From positions 1 to 54,963 of the forward strand of contig JAAZUU010000002.1 of assembly GCA_018624035.1 (NCBI GenBank): a stretch of DNA of 54,963 nt. Reading direction: 5' to 3'. Below are positions 12,430 through 21,678 of this stretch, piece after piece (position 1 is the first letter of the stretch; the number at the start of each line of letters is the position of its first letter). Position numbers and translations under genes: made by a program. A model generated the notes under the pieces. It had not been told where the DNA came from, made no database searches, and worked only from the letters and a program-made list of their open reading frames with translations. The stretch comes from Rhodobiaceae bacterium. GTDB lineage: Bacteria > Pseudomonadota > Alphaproteobacteria > Puniceispirillales > Puniceispirillaceae.

Positions 12430-12845
12430 CGATGTTTCGGGTTCTGGACACGACGGCACGCGGCCAGTGAGCGGGCGCGCGGCGAACCGAGAACAGGCTG
12501 CATGGCGGGCGGTGCCAGTGCCAGCGAACGGCGCCATTGCGGCGCCGCTGAAAGGCTGATTTCGGCATGGGTGAAGCCGCAACGCCGCAGATAGTCGGCC
12601 TGGTCGGGAATGACATGTCCCTGCGCCACAAGCGCGCCTTCATAGGCCAGCATCTCACGAATATGACGGGCGGCGGTAAAACCCCGCCCGTCGGAAAATC
12701 TGTCAAACCGGACCGCCAGCGCCGCGCCGCCAAGCCCCGCGATATCGGCGGGGGTGATGTCCGCCAGGGGTGCGTTGCCGGAAAGGACATGGCCAATCAC
12801 ACCGCGGCGCAGAAGATTGCCGCTGGCAAGGTCAAACCAGGTCAT
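12411..12845 (-). CDS. DUF934 protein (sulfite reductase-associated)
   Basis: A 144-residue protein with the DUF934 core IAVRFDRFSDGRGFTAARHI-like block (here AVRFDRFSDGRGFTAARHIR, followed by YLRRCGFTHAEI). DUF934 proteins sit beside cysI in many Proteobacteria; their biochemical role is not established. The start ATG overlaps the cysI stop (ATGA at 12842-12845), so translation is coupled. The C-terminus is arginine-rich and runs into a tandem repeat, suggesting the tail is poorly conserved. Confidence 0.85.
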   Translation of the reverse strand: MTWFDLASGNLLRRGVIGHVLSGNAPLADITPADIAGLGGAALAVRFDRFSDGRGFTAARHIREMLAYEGALVAQGHVIPDQADYLRRCGFTHAEISLSAAPQWRRSLALAPPAMQPVLGSPRARSLAACRRVQNPKHRDRRPD

Positions 12846-14518
12846 GATGCGCGCGCCCTTGCAGCGCCATCATCATAGACAGCCGCCTTCAGCCCGTCCG
12901 TGCCGGACCGCGCGACATAGGCGGCAAAACTCTCATTCCCTTCACGGCCAGCCAGATAGGTGTCGATAATGGTCTCGACGACGGCCGGCACCTCATCGCC
13001 GGCAAAGGACGGGCCGATGATCCGGCCAATCGCCGCCGCCTCGCCAGCGCGCCCGCCAATGGTGATCTGGTAATGCTCGACCCCTTTCTTGTCGACACCC
13101 AGAATGCCGATATCCGCCGCGTGATGATGACCGCAGGCATTGATGCAGCCGGAAATATTCACCTGCAGCCTGCCGATCGCCATGCGTCTTTGTGGGTCAT
13201 CGAAACGTTGAAAGATGCGGTCGGCAAGCGGCAATGAGCGGGCATTCGCAAGGTTGCAGTAATCAAGACCCGGGCAGGCGATGATGTCGCTGACCAGCCC
13301 GTTTTCGCCGCCACCAAGGCCGGCCGCGCGGGCATCCTCATAAAGCGCCGGCAGGGCGTCGCGCCGGACATGCGGGATGATGATGTTCTGCTGATAGGTG
13401 ACACGGATCTCGCCGGTGCCATGATCATCGGCAAGACCGGCAATCGCCTCCATTTCCGAGGCCGAGGCATCGCCGGGGGGCCGACCGGCCGATTTCAGCG
13501 AGATGACCGCATTGGCATGGCCCGCAAGCCGATGCGGCAGACAATTGCGCCGCGCCCATCTGGCAAAGCCGGCATCATGCCGCTGCGCCAGCGCCAGCGC
13601 TTGCGGCACCGGCGGCGCGGCGGCAAGGTCCGGCGGCGCGAAATAATCGGCAATGCGTCGATATTCCGATTCCGGCAGGTCGGCAGCGCCGTCCTTGATC
13701 AGACCCCATTCGGTGGTGACAGCCTCGGCGAAGGAACCGATTCCCATGGCATCGACAAGGATCTTGATCCGCGCCTTGTAGATATTGTCGCGCCGGCCAG
13801 CGGCGTTATAGACCCGCATCACCGCCTCGAGATAGGACAGGAGGTGGCGCTTCGGGATGAAATGCGCCAGCTGGCGGGCCACCCGCGGCGTGCGCCCCTG
13901 GCCACCGCCAACAAGAATCCGAAACCCTGTCTCGCCACCGCGATTCCTGACAAGCCGCACACCGATATCATGGAACCCGGTCGCCGCCCGGTCCTCGGCA
14001 CCGGCGGAGATGGCGATCTTGAACTTGCGCGGCAGAAAGGCAAATTCGGGATGCAGCGTCGACCATTGCCGGATGATTTCGGCCCAGACCCGCGGATCCT
14101 CGATTTCATCATGCGCCGCGCCGGCAAGCGGGTCGCAGGTGACATTGCGGATACAGTTCCCCGATGTCTGGATGGCGTGCATGTCGAAAGCCGCCAGCCG
14201 GTCAAGAATATCGGGGGCGTCGACAAGCCTGATCCAGTTGAACTGGATGTTCTGGCGGGTCGTGAAATGCCCGAAACCACGATCGAAATCACGGGCGATG
14301 CCGGCCAGCCCGCGAAGCTGGTCGCTCGACAGCACACCATAGGGGATGGCAATACGCAGCATATAGGCGTGAAGCTGCAGATAGAGGCCGTTCTGCAGGC
14401 GCAGCGGCTTGAATTCATCCTCGCTCAGCTCGCCGCGAAGCCGCCGGTCGACCTGGTCGCGAAACTGTGCCGCCCGGCTTTCCACAAACCCCCTGTCGAA
14501 TTCATCATAGCGATACAT
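12842..14518 (-). CDS. cysI: Nitrite/sulfite reductase hemoprotein (assimilatory sulfite reductase)
   Basis: A 558-residue siroheme-4Fe-4S reductase that reduces sulfite to sulfide with six electrons. The cluster/siroheme cysteines are in ACPGLDYCNLA near residue 420 and ISGCINACGHHH near 465. Both ferredoxin-like halves are present, with FTTRQNIQF and TYQQNIII marking the duplicated substrate-site strands. Sulfite rather than nitrite is favoured by the neighbours: DUF934, DUF2849 and the siroheme gene. No cysJ flavoprotein is present; the ferredoxin of this operon and the downstream FNR could serve instead. It directly follows the DUF2849 stop codon. Confidence 0.92.
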   Translation of the reverse strand: MYRYDEFDRGFVESRAAQFRDQVDRRLRGELSEDEFKPLRLQNGLYLQLHAYMLRIAIPYGVLSSDQLRGLAGIARDFDRGFGHFTTRQNIQFNWIRLVDAPDILDRLAAFDMHAIQTSGNCIRNVTCDPLAGAAHDEIEDPRVWAEIIRQWSTLHPEFAFLPRKFKIAISAGAEDRAATGFHDIGVRLVRNRGGETGFRILVGGGQGRTPRVARQLAHFIPKRHLLSYLEAVMRVYNAAGRRDNIYKARIKILVDAMGIGSFAEAVTTEWGLIKDGAADLPESEYRRIADYFAPPDLAAAPPVPQALALAQRHDAGFARWARRNCLPHRLAGHANAVISLKSAGRPPGDASASEMEAIAGLADDHGTGEIRVTYQQNIIIPHVRRDALPALYEDARAAGLGGGENGLVSDIIACPGLDYCNLANARSLPLADRIFQRFDDPQRRMAIGRLQVNISGCINACGHHHAADIGILGVDKKGVEHYQITIGGRAGEAAAIGRIIGPSFAGDEVPAVVETIIDTYLAGREGNESFAAYVARSGTDGLKAAVYDDGAARARAS

Positions 14519-14827
14519 TCATCGATCTCCTGTTGCGGGCCGCGCCGGGCGCGCCCGGTTATCCTGCGGCGGGGTGATGGTCGGGCCACGGCCGGCGCGG
14601 ATGCGCTCGCGCATGGATGTGTCGGCGCGGCCATCCACCGCCACCTCATAGGCGGCGACGATGAAATTCCGGTGGCAGGCGATGGCCACCGCGTCGCGCG
14701 CCGCCTCGGCGCCATCATCCGAAAAGACGGCGGCCTGCGTTGATGCCTCGCTCCAGCTCAGCGCGCCCGTAAGCCATATGACGGCTCCGTCATCCAGCCT
14801 GTTGGCGGTGAACATCACATCGCTCAC
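14519..14827 (-). CDS. DUF2849 protein
   Basis: A 102-residue protein of the DUF2849 family (FTANRLDDGAVIWLTGALSW, then NFIVAAYEVAVDG), repeatedly found between siroheme synthase and sulfite reductase genes in Alphaproteobacteria; function unknown. I place the start at GTG 14827 because it overlaps the upstream stop as GTGA, matching the ATGA overlaps elsewhere in this operon; ATG 14815 is the alternative. The stop is immediately followed by the cysI start. Confidence 0.85.
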   Translation of the reverse strand: MSDVMFTANRLDDGAVIWLTGALSWSEASTQAAVFSDDGAEAARDAVAIACHRNFIVAAYEVAVDGRADTSMRERIRAGRGPTITPPQDNRARPARPATGDR

Positions 14828-16029
14828 GGCCGGTCTCCCGAATGCCGCGCCCTGCCACCCCGTCCCGCGGACTGAATGGCAGGCTGGGCGACCGGAGGAA
14901 TCATGGCCCCGGTGCCGGGTCGGCCAATGCCGGACCGCCCAATGCCGGACCACCCAGTGCCAGCATCGTCAAACGGTCTGGCTGCCGGAATGATGGCGGC
15001 GTTCTGACCGCTGGCGGCAAGCCGATCAACAAGCATCATCATCAGCGACGATGATGGCGGCAGCAACAGCACCACGAACTGTCCACCGAGAAGCGCGTCG
15101 ACCACCATGTCTGCAACCTTCTTGACAGGACCGCGCATCGCCCGGCCCGACAGGCCGTCCGGAAGCGCGGCGAAATCGGCCTCGCGCCGCGCCAGGTCGA
15201 TGATCGCCGCATCGGTGCCGGTCTGATGAACAACAAGATCGGCATTGCGGATGGCCTCGACGCCGCGAAGGCTGAGCAGGCCGACATCACCGCTGCCCAT
15301 ATCGATGATCTTGAACTGCCCAGCATTCATCTGCCCGGCATTCATCTGCCCGGCTTTCATTTGTCCGGCAGCCCTTGCGCGATCCGCCGCGATCAGACCG
15401 GCAAGCTGCCTGTCGGCGGCGGACTCATCACCGGCGATGATCTGCGCTGCCGCCGGACCATCGATAATCCGATGCTGGATGGCGCGCCGCCGCGCCGGCA
15501 CCAGGCCCTGCAGTTCGTCCCGGCGACGGCTCAGATAGGTGGCAATCCTGCCGAACCCGGCAGGCAGCATGGATTCGATGCGGGCACGAACCCGCTGGCC
15601 AAGCACCGGCGCCGCACCGGCGGTCGAGATGGCGATGAGGACCGGCGCGCGGTCGACAATCGAACCGAGCCAGGCGCTGCTGAGCGCGGTATTGTCGGGA
15701 ACATTGACCGGCACGCCGGCGGCGCGGGCCACCGCCGACAGGCTGGCGTTGAGCGCTGGGTCGGCGGTGTCGAGTATGACCAGCGGACGTCCGGCAATGT
15801 GGTCATGCGCCCGGCGGCAGGGCACATCCGCGAGGACACGCACAGCCCTGTCACCGCCAAGGCGCGAGACCGGCCGCATATCGGTGACAAGATCGACAAT
15901 CGGCGCGAATTTCAGCAGCAGCCTGATCTTCGCTTCCAGAACCGCCGCATTGCCAATGACAAGCGGCGGCACCGAATCGACGGTGAGAAAACAGGGAAAC
16001 AGCCCCGGTCTCGTCCGGCCCGCCGTCAT
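14824..16029 (-). CDS. cysG: Siroheme synthase-like protein with eroded methyltransferase half
   Basis: A 401-residue protein. The N-terminal half matches precorrin-2 dehydrogenase/ferrochelatase (Met8/CysG-N): VNVPDNTALSSAWLGSIVDR and PVLIAISTAGAAPVLG are its conserved core. The glycine-rich NAD motif is altered to VIGNAAVLEAK. The C-terminal part begins like a SUMT methyltransferase (GSGDVGLLSLRGVEAIRNAD near residue 245) but is only about 110 residues before a low-complexity tail, and the expected RLKGGDPFVFGRG segment is absent. Two 15-bp tandem repeats lie in the linker and tail. Dehydrogenase/chelatase activity is plausible; methyltransferase activity is doubtful. It overlaps its neighbours on both sides. 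Confidence 0.8.
   Translation of the reverse strand: MTAGRTRPGLFPCFLTVDSVPPLVIGNAAVLEAKIRLLLKFAPIVDLVTDMRPVSRLGGDRAVRVLADVPCRRAHDHIAGRPLVILDTADPALNASLSAVARAAGVPVNVPDNTALSSAWLGSIVDRAPVLIAISTAGAAPVLGQRVRARIESMLPAGFGRIATYLSRRRDELQGLVPARRRAIQHRIIDGPAAAQIIAGDESAADRQLAGLIAADRARAAGQMKAGQMNAGQMNAGQFKIIDMGSGDVGLLSLRGVEAIRNADLVVHQTGTDAAIIDLARREADFAALPDGLSGRAMRGPVKKVADMVVDALLGGQFVVLLLPPSSSLMMMLVDRLAASGQNAAIIPAARPFDDAGTGWSGIGRSGIGRPGTGAMIPPVAQPAIQSAGRGGRARHSGDRP
14911..14970. repeat. 15-bp tandem units in the cysG C-terminal tail
   Basis: ggtgccgggtcggcc, aatgccggaccgccc, aatgccggaccaccc and agtgccagcatcgtc are four consecutive 15-base units; the middle two differ at one base. They encode the SGIGR-type repeat of the tail and keep frame. 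Confidence 0.8.
15321..15365. repeat. 15-bp tandem units in the cysG linker
   Basis: cagcattcatctgcc, cggcattcatctgcc and cggctttcatttgtc are three consecutive 15-base units that encode the repeated AGQMN pentapeptide between the dehydrogenase part and the methyltransferase remnant. Confidence 0.85.
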
Positions 16030-16412
16030 GACACACCCCCCGCCACAAAATCATCCCACAGCGAATCCATCGCCAGCCTCACGGCAAGGCCGTCGGTCTG
16101 CGGTCCGGTCAGGATCTGGCAGGCAAGGCGCGAGCTGTCATCAGCGTCAAAAATCTCGGCAAGCCGGTCCAGCTCGTCACCTTCAGGCGCGCTGAGCGGC
16201 AGGCGTCCCGGCCCCGCGACATGAACATGGCAGGTCGCACAGGCGCAGGCACCGCCACATTCGGCCCTGATGGGAAGGCCATGGTCACGCAAGACCTCCA
16301 TCAGGCGCCAGCCGGCCGGCGCCTGCAAGCTGTGGCTCTCGCCATTCGGCAGCAACGCAAGCGTTGTGAAGACACCGTCCGGTTCCATCCATTCATCGTG
16401 CGGCATTGCCAT
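16026..16412 (-). CDS. 2Fe-2S ferredoxin, adrenodoxin/plant type
   Basis: About 128 residues. The cluster ligands are in ECGGACACATCHVHV (Cys spacing x5, x2) with the fourth Cys in RLACQI about 40 residues later, the pattern of a [2Fe-2S] beta-grasp ferredoxin. ATG 16412 or 16406 are both possible; the frame also has an in-phase TTG at 16427. It is the first gene of the sulfite-reduction operon and overlaps cysG by ATGA, which suggests it is the electron donor to CysI. Confidence 0.88.
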   Translation of the reverse strand: MAMPHDEWMEPDGVFTTLALLPNGESHSLQAPAGWRLMEVLRDHGLPIRAECGGACACATCHVHVAGPGRLPLSAPEGDELDRLAEIFDADDSSRLACQILTGPQTDGLAVRLAMDSLWDDFVAGGVS

Positions 16413-16677
16413 GTCCAATCGCTTCAAATTCCATCGCGGCCCATTGTTGAAATGATTTTCTGGAATCGGAATGGTTTCGCGCCTCGGAAATTAGATTTTT
16501 TCCTGCGTGGGCGAATTTGACGAAATTTTTCCTGCCCGCGACATCGGAGCAGAAGCGTGATGCCCCCGCTCGTGCCGATGCGGCAATTCTGATGGTTTGC
16601 AGGCCGGTGTCGAAATTGTTATATCCGCACACGAATTATCGAAGCCTTCCCGGCAGGGAATCCGTTCGGGGTCTGCA
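16413..16677. promoter_or_regulatory. Divergent upstream region of the sulfite-reduction operon and ctaA
   Basis: A 265-base AT-richer stretch with no convincing gene. It must contain the promoters of the ferredoxin-cysG operon (minus) and ctaA (plus). A small hairpin aattt-gacg-aaatt is visible near 16516. I recognise no known riboswitch or regulator site. Confidence 0.5.
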
Positions 16678-17709
16678 ATGCCGTCTCACATGTCCGCAAC
16701 CGAGGTTGCCAACCGCGCGCCGCTTGGCGCGCGCACTGACAATTTCACCTTCTGGTGGTTGATCGTCATGGCCGGCCTTGTCGGCATCATGGTGCTGATC
16801 GGCGGGGTCACACGCCTGACCGGCAGCGGCCTGTCGATGGTCGAGTGGCGCCCGTTGATGGGAACATTGCCACCGCTGACCGCCGCCGAATGGGACCGGG
16901 TCTACCAGCTCTATGTCGATTCGCCCGAATATGCGGAATTCAATTACGGGATGGATCTGGCCGGCTTCAAGACGATTTTCTTCTGGGAATATGTACACCG
17001 TCTCTGGGGGCGGCTCCTTGGTATCGCCTTCGTCATTCCCTTTGTCTGGATGATTATTCGCGGCCGGGTGCCAAACGGATTCGGCGGGCGGCTGTTCCTG
17101 TTGCTGATCCTCGGCGGCCTCCAGGGCGTGATCGGCTGGTGGATGGTCAAGTCCGGGCTGACGGCCGATGCCACGGTATCGCAATACCGTCTGGCCGTGC
17201 ATCTTGGCATGGCCCTGGTGATTTTCGCGCTGCTTCTGTGGACCGCCTTCGACGTCCGTTACGGGCGGGCCGGTTTCCCGGGCGGGCATGCCGGCGGCAC
17301 CCTGCTGATTGTCGCGCTGACCATCTTTGCCGGCGCGCTTGTCGCCGGCATGGATGCCGGCCTTCTGTACAATCATTACCCGATGATGGGTGCCGGTCTG
17401 GTGCCGGTCGAATATGGCGAGATGGGGATACGCGATGCGTTCGAGAATCCCGCCTCGGCGCAGTTCCACCATCGCTGGATCGCGGCGCTGGCCGTGCTGG
17501 CAGTGGTCACGCTTGTCGTGAAGGCCCGTCGCCAGCCGGCAAGTCGCGGCCCGGCACTGCTGGCGCTACTGCTTGTCTTTGGCCAGTTCATACTCGGCAT
17601 CACCGTGCTCTTGCATGGCGTGCCGGTATCACTTGGCGCGATGCATCAGACCGGCGCGGTGCTGCTTCTTGGCAGTGTCGTCTGGACAGCACACCGGATG
17701 GCGCGCTGA
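16678..17709 (+). CDS. ctaA: Heme A synthase (COX15/CtaA, type 2)
   Basis: About 343 residues with roughly eight hydrophobic membrane segments. It oxidises the C8 methyl of heme O to formyl, giving heme A for cytochrome aa3 oxidase. The signature blocks are GGVTRLTGSGLSMVEWRP, EYVHRLWGRLLG, RLAVHLGMALVIF, HHRWIAALAVL and MHQTGAVLLLGS, which carry the conserved heme-ligand histidines. ATG 16678 is chosen for the ggggt ribosome site six bases upstream; the frame is open further up. It ends four bases before the convergent aspS stop. Confidence 0.95.
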   Translation: MPSHMSATEVANRAPLGARTDNFTFWWLIVMAGLVGIMVLIGGVTRLTGSGLSMVEWRPLMGTLPPLTAAEWDRVYQLYVDSPEYAEFNYGMDLAGFKTIFFWEYVHRLWGRLLGIAFVIPFVWMIIRGRVPNGFGGRLFLLLILGGLQGVIGWWMVKSGLTADATVSQYRLAVHLGMALVIFALLLWTAFDVRYGRAGFPGGHAGGTLLIVALTIFAGALVAGMDAGLLYNHYPMMGAGLVPVEYGEMGIRDAFENPASAQFHHRWIAALAVLAVVTLVVKARRQPASRGPALLALLLVFGQFILGITVLLHGVPVSLGAMHQTGAVLLLGSVVWTAHRMAR

Positions 17710-17713
17710 GGGG

Positions 17714-19483
17714 TCAGCTTTTTTTCGGCACCGGCGCACGGCGGATATAAAGTTCGGTCAGCGCGCTGTCATCGACGGTGGACGGTGCCGCCATCATCAG
17801 GTCCTCGGCCTTGCCGTTCATCGGGAACAGGATGACCTCGCGGATATTCGGCTCGTCGGCGATCAGCATCACGATGCGGTCGATGCCGGGGGCGATGCCG
17901 CCATGCGGCGGCGCGCCAAAGCGGAACGCATTGATCATCGCCGGGAACTTGTCATCGACCACCTGCGAGTCATATCCGGCAATCTCGAACGCCTTGTACA
18001 TCACGTCGGGAAGATGGTTCCGGATGGCCCCGGATGACAGCTCGACCCCGTTACAGACAAGATCATACTGCCAGGCCTTGATGGTCAGCGGGTCCTGTTC
18101 CTGAAGCGCCTTCAACCCGCCCTGCGGCATCGAGAAAGGGTTGTGCGAGAAATCGATCTTGCCGGTTGTCTCGTCACGCTCATACATCGGGAAATCGACA
18201 ATCCAGGCGAAGCGGAAGACATTCTCGTCGATCAGCCCCTGCTCCTCGCCGATCCGCACCCGCGCGCGGCCGGCCAGCTGTGCCGCCGCCATCTCTTCGG
18301 CACAGGCAAAGAACACCGCATCGCCGTCACCGACACCCGTCGCCAGGCGAATCTCCTCGGCCTTTTCCTGCCCCAGCGCCTTGGCCACCGGGCCCCGCGC
18401 CTCGCCATCACCATAGATGATATAGGCCATGCCGGGCGCGCCTTCGGACTGTGCCCAGCTGTTCATCCGGTCGGCGATGGCGCGACTGCCGCATTTCGGC
18501 CCCGGCACCGCGCGCACGACACTGCCGCCCTCGACAGCCCTGGCGAAGATCGAGAAGCCCGACCCGCGGAAGATGTCGGTGACGTCACGAATTTCGATGG
18601 GAATCCGCAGATCCGGCTTGTCATTGCCATATTTCAGCATCGACTCGGCGAACGGGAGATGGATGAACTCCTGGTCCACCTTCTTGTCGGAAAACTCCTC
18701 GAACACCCCGCGGATGACCGGCTCGACCGCGTCGAACACATCCTGCTGCTCGACAAAGCTCATCTCGAGGTCGAGCTGGTAGAACTCGCCGGGGCTGCGG
18801 TCGGCGCGGCTGTCCTCGTCACGGAAACAGGGGGCGATCTGGAAATAGCGGTCGAATCCGGAGACCATGACAAGCTGCTTGAATTGCTGCGGTGCCTGCG
18901 GCAACGCATAGAACTTGCCAGGGTGAAGGCGCGCCGGCACGAGGAAATCACGCGCGCCCTCGGGCGATGACGCGGTCAGGATCGGTGTCTGGAATTCGGT
19001 GAAATCCTGCGCCACCATGCGCGCCCGGATCGACTGGATGATCCTGGCGCGAAGCATGATGTTGTCGTGCGGGCGGGTCCGGCGCAGATCGAGATAGCGA
19101 TAGCGAAGCCGCGTCTCCTCGCCAGAATCAGCGTCCGAATTCACCTGCAGGGGCAGTGTGTCCGCCGCCGACTGCACCTCGAAACTCTCGATGCGAACCT
19201 CGACATGTCCGGTAGGCAGCCCGGCATTGATCGTCTCATCGCTGCGTTTCAGGACAGTGCCGGTGATGGTCACCACGGATTCAAGCCGTGTCGCCTCGAC
19301 AGCGGCAAAGCTGGGGTCGGAGGAGTCAACAACGCATTGTGTCAGCCCGTAATGGTCGCGAAGATCGACGAAAACCAGCTGGCCGTGATCGCGCTTCCGG
19401 TTGATCCAACCCGACAGGCGAACCGACTGGCCCACATTGGCCTCGGCAAGCTCGCCGCATGTATGTGAGCGATAGGCGTGCAT
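17714..19483 (-). CDS. aspS: Aspartyl-tRNA synthetase
   Basis: A 589-residue class II synthetase. It starts [20 protein letters not shown], followed by the OB-fold anticodon domain ([20 protein letters not shown]). Motif 2 is [21 protein letters not shown]-like (key residues FRDED...R near residue 220) and motif 3 is [12 protein letters not shown] near the C-terminus; the GAD insertion domain lies between. The proteobacterial length fits. It charges tRNA-Asp and, lacking evidence either way, may also charge tRNA-Asn. A 12-bp repeat lies in the 5' region. Confidence 0.98.
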   Translation of the reverse strand: MHAYRSHTCGELAEANVGQSVRLSGWINRKRDHGQLVFVDLRDHYGLTQCVVDSSDPSFAAVEATRLESVVTITGTVLKRSDETINAGLPTGHVEVRIESFEVQSAADTLPLQVNSDADSGEETRLRYRYLDLRRTRPHDNIMLRARIIQSIRARMVAQDFTEFQTPILTASSPEGARDFLVPARLHPGKFYALPQAPQQFKQLVMVSGFDRYFQIAPCFRDEDSRADRSPGEFYQLDLEMSFVEQQDVFDAVEPVIRGVFEEFSDKKVDQEFIHLPFAESMLKYGNDKPDLRIPIEIRDVTDIFRGSGFSIFARAVEGGSVVRAVPGPKCGSRAIADRMNSWAQSEGAPGMAYIIYGDGEARGPVAKALGQEKAEEIRLATGVGDGDAVFFACAEEMAAAQLAGRARVRIGEEQGLIDENVFRFAWIVDFPMYERDETTGKIDFSHNPFSMPQGGLKALQEQDPLTIKAWQYDLVCNGVELSSGAIRNHLPDVMYKAFEIAGYDSQVVDDKFPAMINAFRFGAPPHGGIAPGIDRIVMLIADEPNIREVILFPMNGKAEDLMMAAPSTVDDSALTELYIRRAPVPKKS

Positions 19484-19518
19484 CTTGATACTCCGACTGG
19501 GAACTGGGGGCGACAAAA

Positions 19519-19555
19519 CCGGTCCTGGGGCCGGTCCCGGTGGCCGGTCCGGGGG
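19519..19555. repeat. About 12-bp tandem units upstream of aspS
   Basis: ccggtcctgggg, ccggtcccggtgg and ccggtccggggg follow each other 36 bases upstream of the aspS start, in the leader rather than in a gene. Confidence 0.6.
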
Positions 19556-19647
19556 CCGTCTGCCTTGAAAGGCGCGCGCAGTATGCAAAGATTGCCGGGC
19601 TTCCGCAACATGCTTGTCACGGTGGTCCGGCGGCAGTTCCATAAGGG

Positions 19648-20673
19648 CTAGTCGCGGCCGCGCCGCCGGCCGCGGCCACGTCGCCCGGCACCGCCCTCGG
19701 GCCGCGCCTCACCCGGTGCGGGAACATCCTTCCATGGCCTGCCAAGCGCGGCCAGCGCGGCATCACTGTCGAACGCGCGGGCCGGGGTGGCCCGAAGCGC
19801 CGCCGCCATCGCCGCCACATGATCAGGCGTGGTGCCGCAACAGCCACCGATGATGCTGATCCCGGCATCACGCGCGAAACAGGCATATTCGGCCATCAAT
19901 TCGGGCGTCCCGTGATAATGAATACCGCCATCGGCATATTCCGGGATACCGCAATTGCCCTTGGCGATGACCGGCGTCTCGACCACCGGCACCATCTCCC
20001 GCACCGAATGCAGAAGCTCGGCCGGACCGATGCCACAATTCGCACCGACGCAGGCGGCGCCAAAGCCGGCGGCCTGCCGTGCGAAATCGGCCGGCATGAC
20101 ACCCATCATGGATCTGGCAGCGGTATCGAATGTCATGCAGGCCGCCACTTCAAGACCGGTTGATGCGGCGGCATTGATCGCCGCCTGCACCTCTTCCAGC
20201 GACGACATCGTCTCGACCCACAGACAATCGACTCCGCCCTCGGCAAGGGCTTCGGCCTGTTCGGTGAAGGCGGCGCGGGCGTCATCATAATCAAGCGCGC
20301 CCATCGGGGCGAACAGCTCGCCGGTCGGGCCGATGGAGCCGGCGACAAGAACCGCACGGCCATTGCGATCCTTGCCAGCATCGGCCGCCGCACGGGCAAG
20401 ACGCGCCGCCGCATGATTGAGTTCACCGACGCGGTCCTGGGCCTGATGAAGGCGAAGCCGATGATGCGTGCCGCCAAAGGAGTTGGTCAACACGAGCTGC
20501 GCGCCGGCGTCGATGAAGGCGGCGTGGAGCGCCTCGACCTCCTCCGGCCGCTCGATATTCCACAATTCGGGCGGATAGCCGGTCTCAAGGCCCTGTTTGA
20601 AATAGTTGGTGCCAGTGGCACCGTCAGCAAGAAGCCAGCCTGTCTCGGCGATGATTGTATTCAGTTTGGTCAT
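19648..20673 (-). CDS. Homocysteine S-methyltransferase family protein (betaine-homocysteine type)
   Basis: A 341-residue TIM-barrel protein. [11 protein letters not shown] at the N-terminus and the zinc-binding cysteines in GANCGIGP and [10 protein letters not shown] identify the family that transfers a methyl group to homocysteine to form methionine. Whether the donor is betaine, S-methylmethionine or another compound cannot be read from the sequence, though relatives in marine Alphaproteobacteria are usually called betaine-homocysteine methyltransferase. The last 20 residues are extremely Arg/Gly-rich ([12 protein letters not shown]), unlike the rest. No B12-binding domain is fused. Confidence 0.88.
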   Translation of the reverse strand: MTKLNTIIAETGWLLADGATGTNYFKQGLETGYPPELWNIERPEEVEALHAAFIDAGAQLVLTNSFGGTHHRLRLHQAQDRVGELNHAAARLARAAADAGKDRNGRAVLVAGSIGPTGELFAPMGALDYDDARAAFTEQAEALAEGGVDCLWVETMSSLEEVQAAINAAASTGLEVAACMTFDTAARSMMGVMPADFARQAAGFGAACVGANCGIGPAELLHSVREMVPVVETPVIAKGNCGIPEYADGGIHYHGTPELMAEYACFARDAGISIIGGCCGTTPDHVAAMAAALRATPARAFDSDAALAALGRPWKDVPAPGEARPEGGAGRRGRGRRRGRD

Positions 20674-20717
20674 GGCGGATGGCTGGTCTTTCTGTAGGCT
20701 GTCTGCCTGATTCCTGT

Positions 20718-20945
20718 CTAGCTGCGACGGCGGCGGGTCGGCCGCCGCGTGACGCCGGTCGCGGCGGCGCGGCGGCCGCGAAGTTCATCCAGCAATGCAC
20801 GCTGCTCATCCGCGGCCATCGACCGCCAGGCGGCGATTTCAGCACCGGTGCGAAAACACCCCAGACACTGACCCGAAACAGGGTCGAGCCGACAAACCGA
20901 AATGCAGGGTGAGGGAAGGGCGGCATTGTCTGTCGCGCGACTCAT
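20718..20945 (-). CDS. DUF1289 small cysteine protein
   Basis: A 75-residue protein with the DUF1289 pattern PCISVCRLD-(x)6-CLGCFRT-(x)2-EIAAW: four cysteines that look like a metal site. The function of the family is unknown. The C-terminus is Arg/Thr-rich (RRPTRRRRS). It lies just upstream of the methyltransferase gene in the same direction. Confidence 0.88.
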   Translation of the reverse strand: MSRATDNAALPSPCISVCRLDPVSGQCLGCFRTGAEIAAWRSMAADEQRALLDELRGRRAAATGVTRRPTRRRRS

Positions 20946-20987
20946 CTCGTCTCATCCCCTGCCGGTGGTTGGCGGGCCGTCCGGTGG

Positions 20988-21500
20988 TCAGGCAGCGACG
21001 CTCTCACCGTCGTCAGACAGCAACGCATCGTTCAATGATGCAAGCGCCGCGTCAAGGTTCTCGCGGCCGGCGACAACAAGCTTGCCATCGACACCGACCC
21101 CGGTGTCGCCATCGCGCGCCGGCACGGCCAGATCGACAAGCTCAAGAAGCGCGCCCGCCTCTTCAAGCGCCAGCACCGGCATTTCCTCGCGGGTGAAGGC
21201 CCGCATCAGACGCTTGGCGTGCGCCTCCGGGGACAAAGTCGTGACATGCCGCTCACCCGACGGGATGATCAGCGCGTCATAATCAATGGCGAGCGTCGTC
21301 GACAGCGTCGAATCAACAGGATAGGACATGCCCCAGCCGCTTCCATTCCAGGCATTCGTCAGGCCGGCATCGCGTGAGATGACACGCAGTTTTGCGTTGA
21401 CGGACATCATGGCGCGCTGAATGGCGATGAAAATGTCCTCGTCAAAGCCGCTGGCGACCATGATGGCGACGGTTTTGCCTGTGAAATTGGAAAGCTGCAT
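20988..21500 (-). CDS. DJ-1/PfpI-like protein lacking the nucleophile cysteine
   Basis: A 170-residue alpha/beta protein. KTVAIMVASGFDEDIFIAIQ and DYDALIIPSGERHVTTL match the DJ-1/PfpI fold. At the usual nucleophile-elbow position (AICHG in active members) the sequence is LALEEAGALL, with no cysteine. It resembles the catalytically silent DJ-1-like domain at the C-terminus of large catalases, but is free-standing. A binding or structural role is more likely than peptidase or glyoxalase activity. It is upstream of DUF1289 with a 42-base gap. Confidence 0.72.
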   Translation of the reverse strand: MQLSNFTGKTVAIMVASGFDEDIFIAIQRAMMSVNAKLRVISRDAGLTNAWNGSGWGMSYPVDSTLSTTLAIDYDALIIPSGERHVTTLSPEAHAKRLMRAFTREEMPVLALEEAGALLELVDLAVPARDGDTGVGVDGKLVVAGRENLDAALASLNDALLSDDGESVAA

Positions 21501-21678
21501 CTATCAAGCTCCTGTGCTGGGAAAGGCGACGACCCGTGATCCGACCCTGTGAATCCACCCGCCAGACGTCGGACGGGACTGTCCGGAGGCGGATGTTGGC
21601 TGGAGGCGGTGACGAGATTTTGACGCTGATATACAGTCCCTTTGCGGCAGGTTCAACCCCGTATTGTCAGAAGCCGGC

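Noticed and set aside
16413-16677. Small coding gene or riboswitch upstream of ctaA
   Set aside because: Open frames here lack a ribosome site and protein-like codon use; no known riboswitch core is visible.
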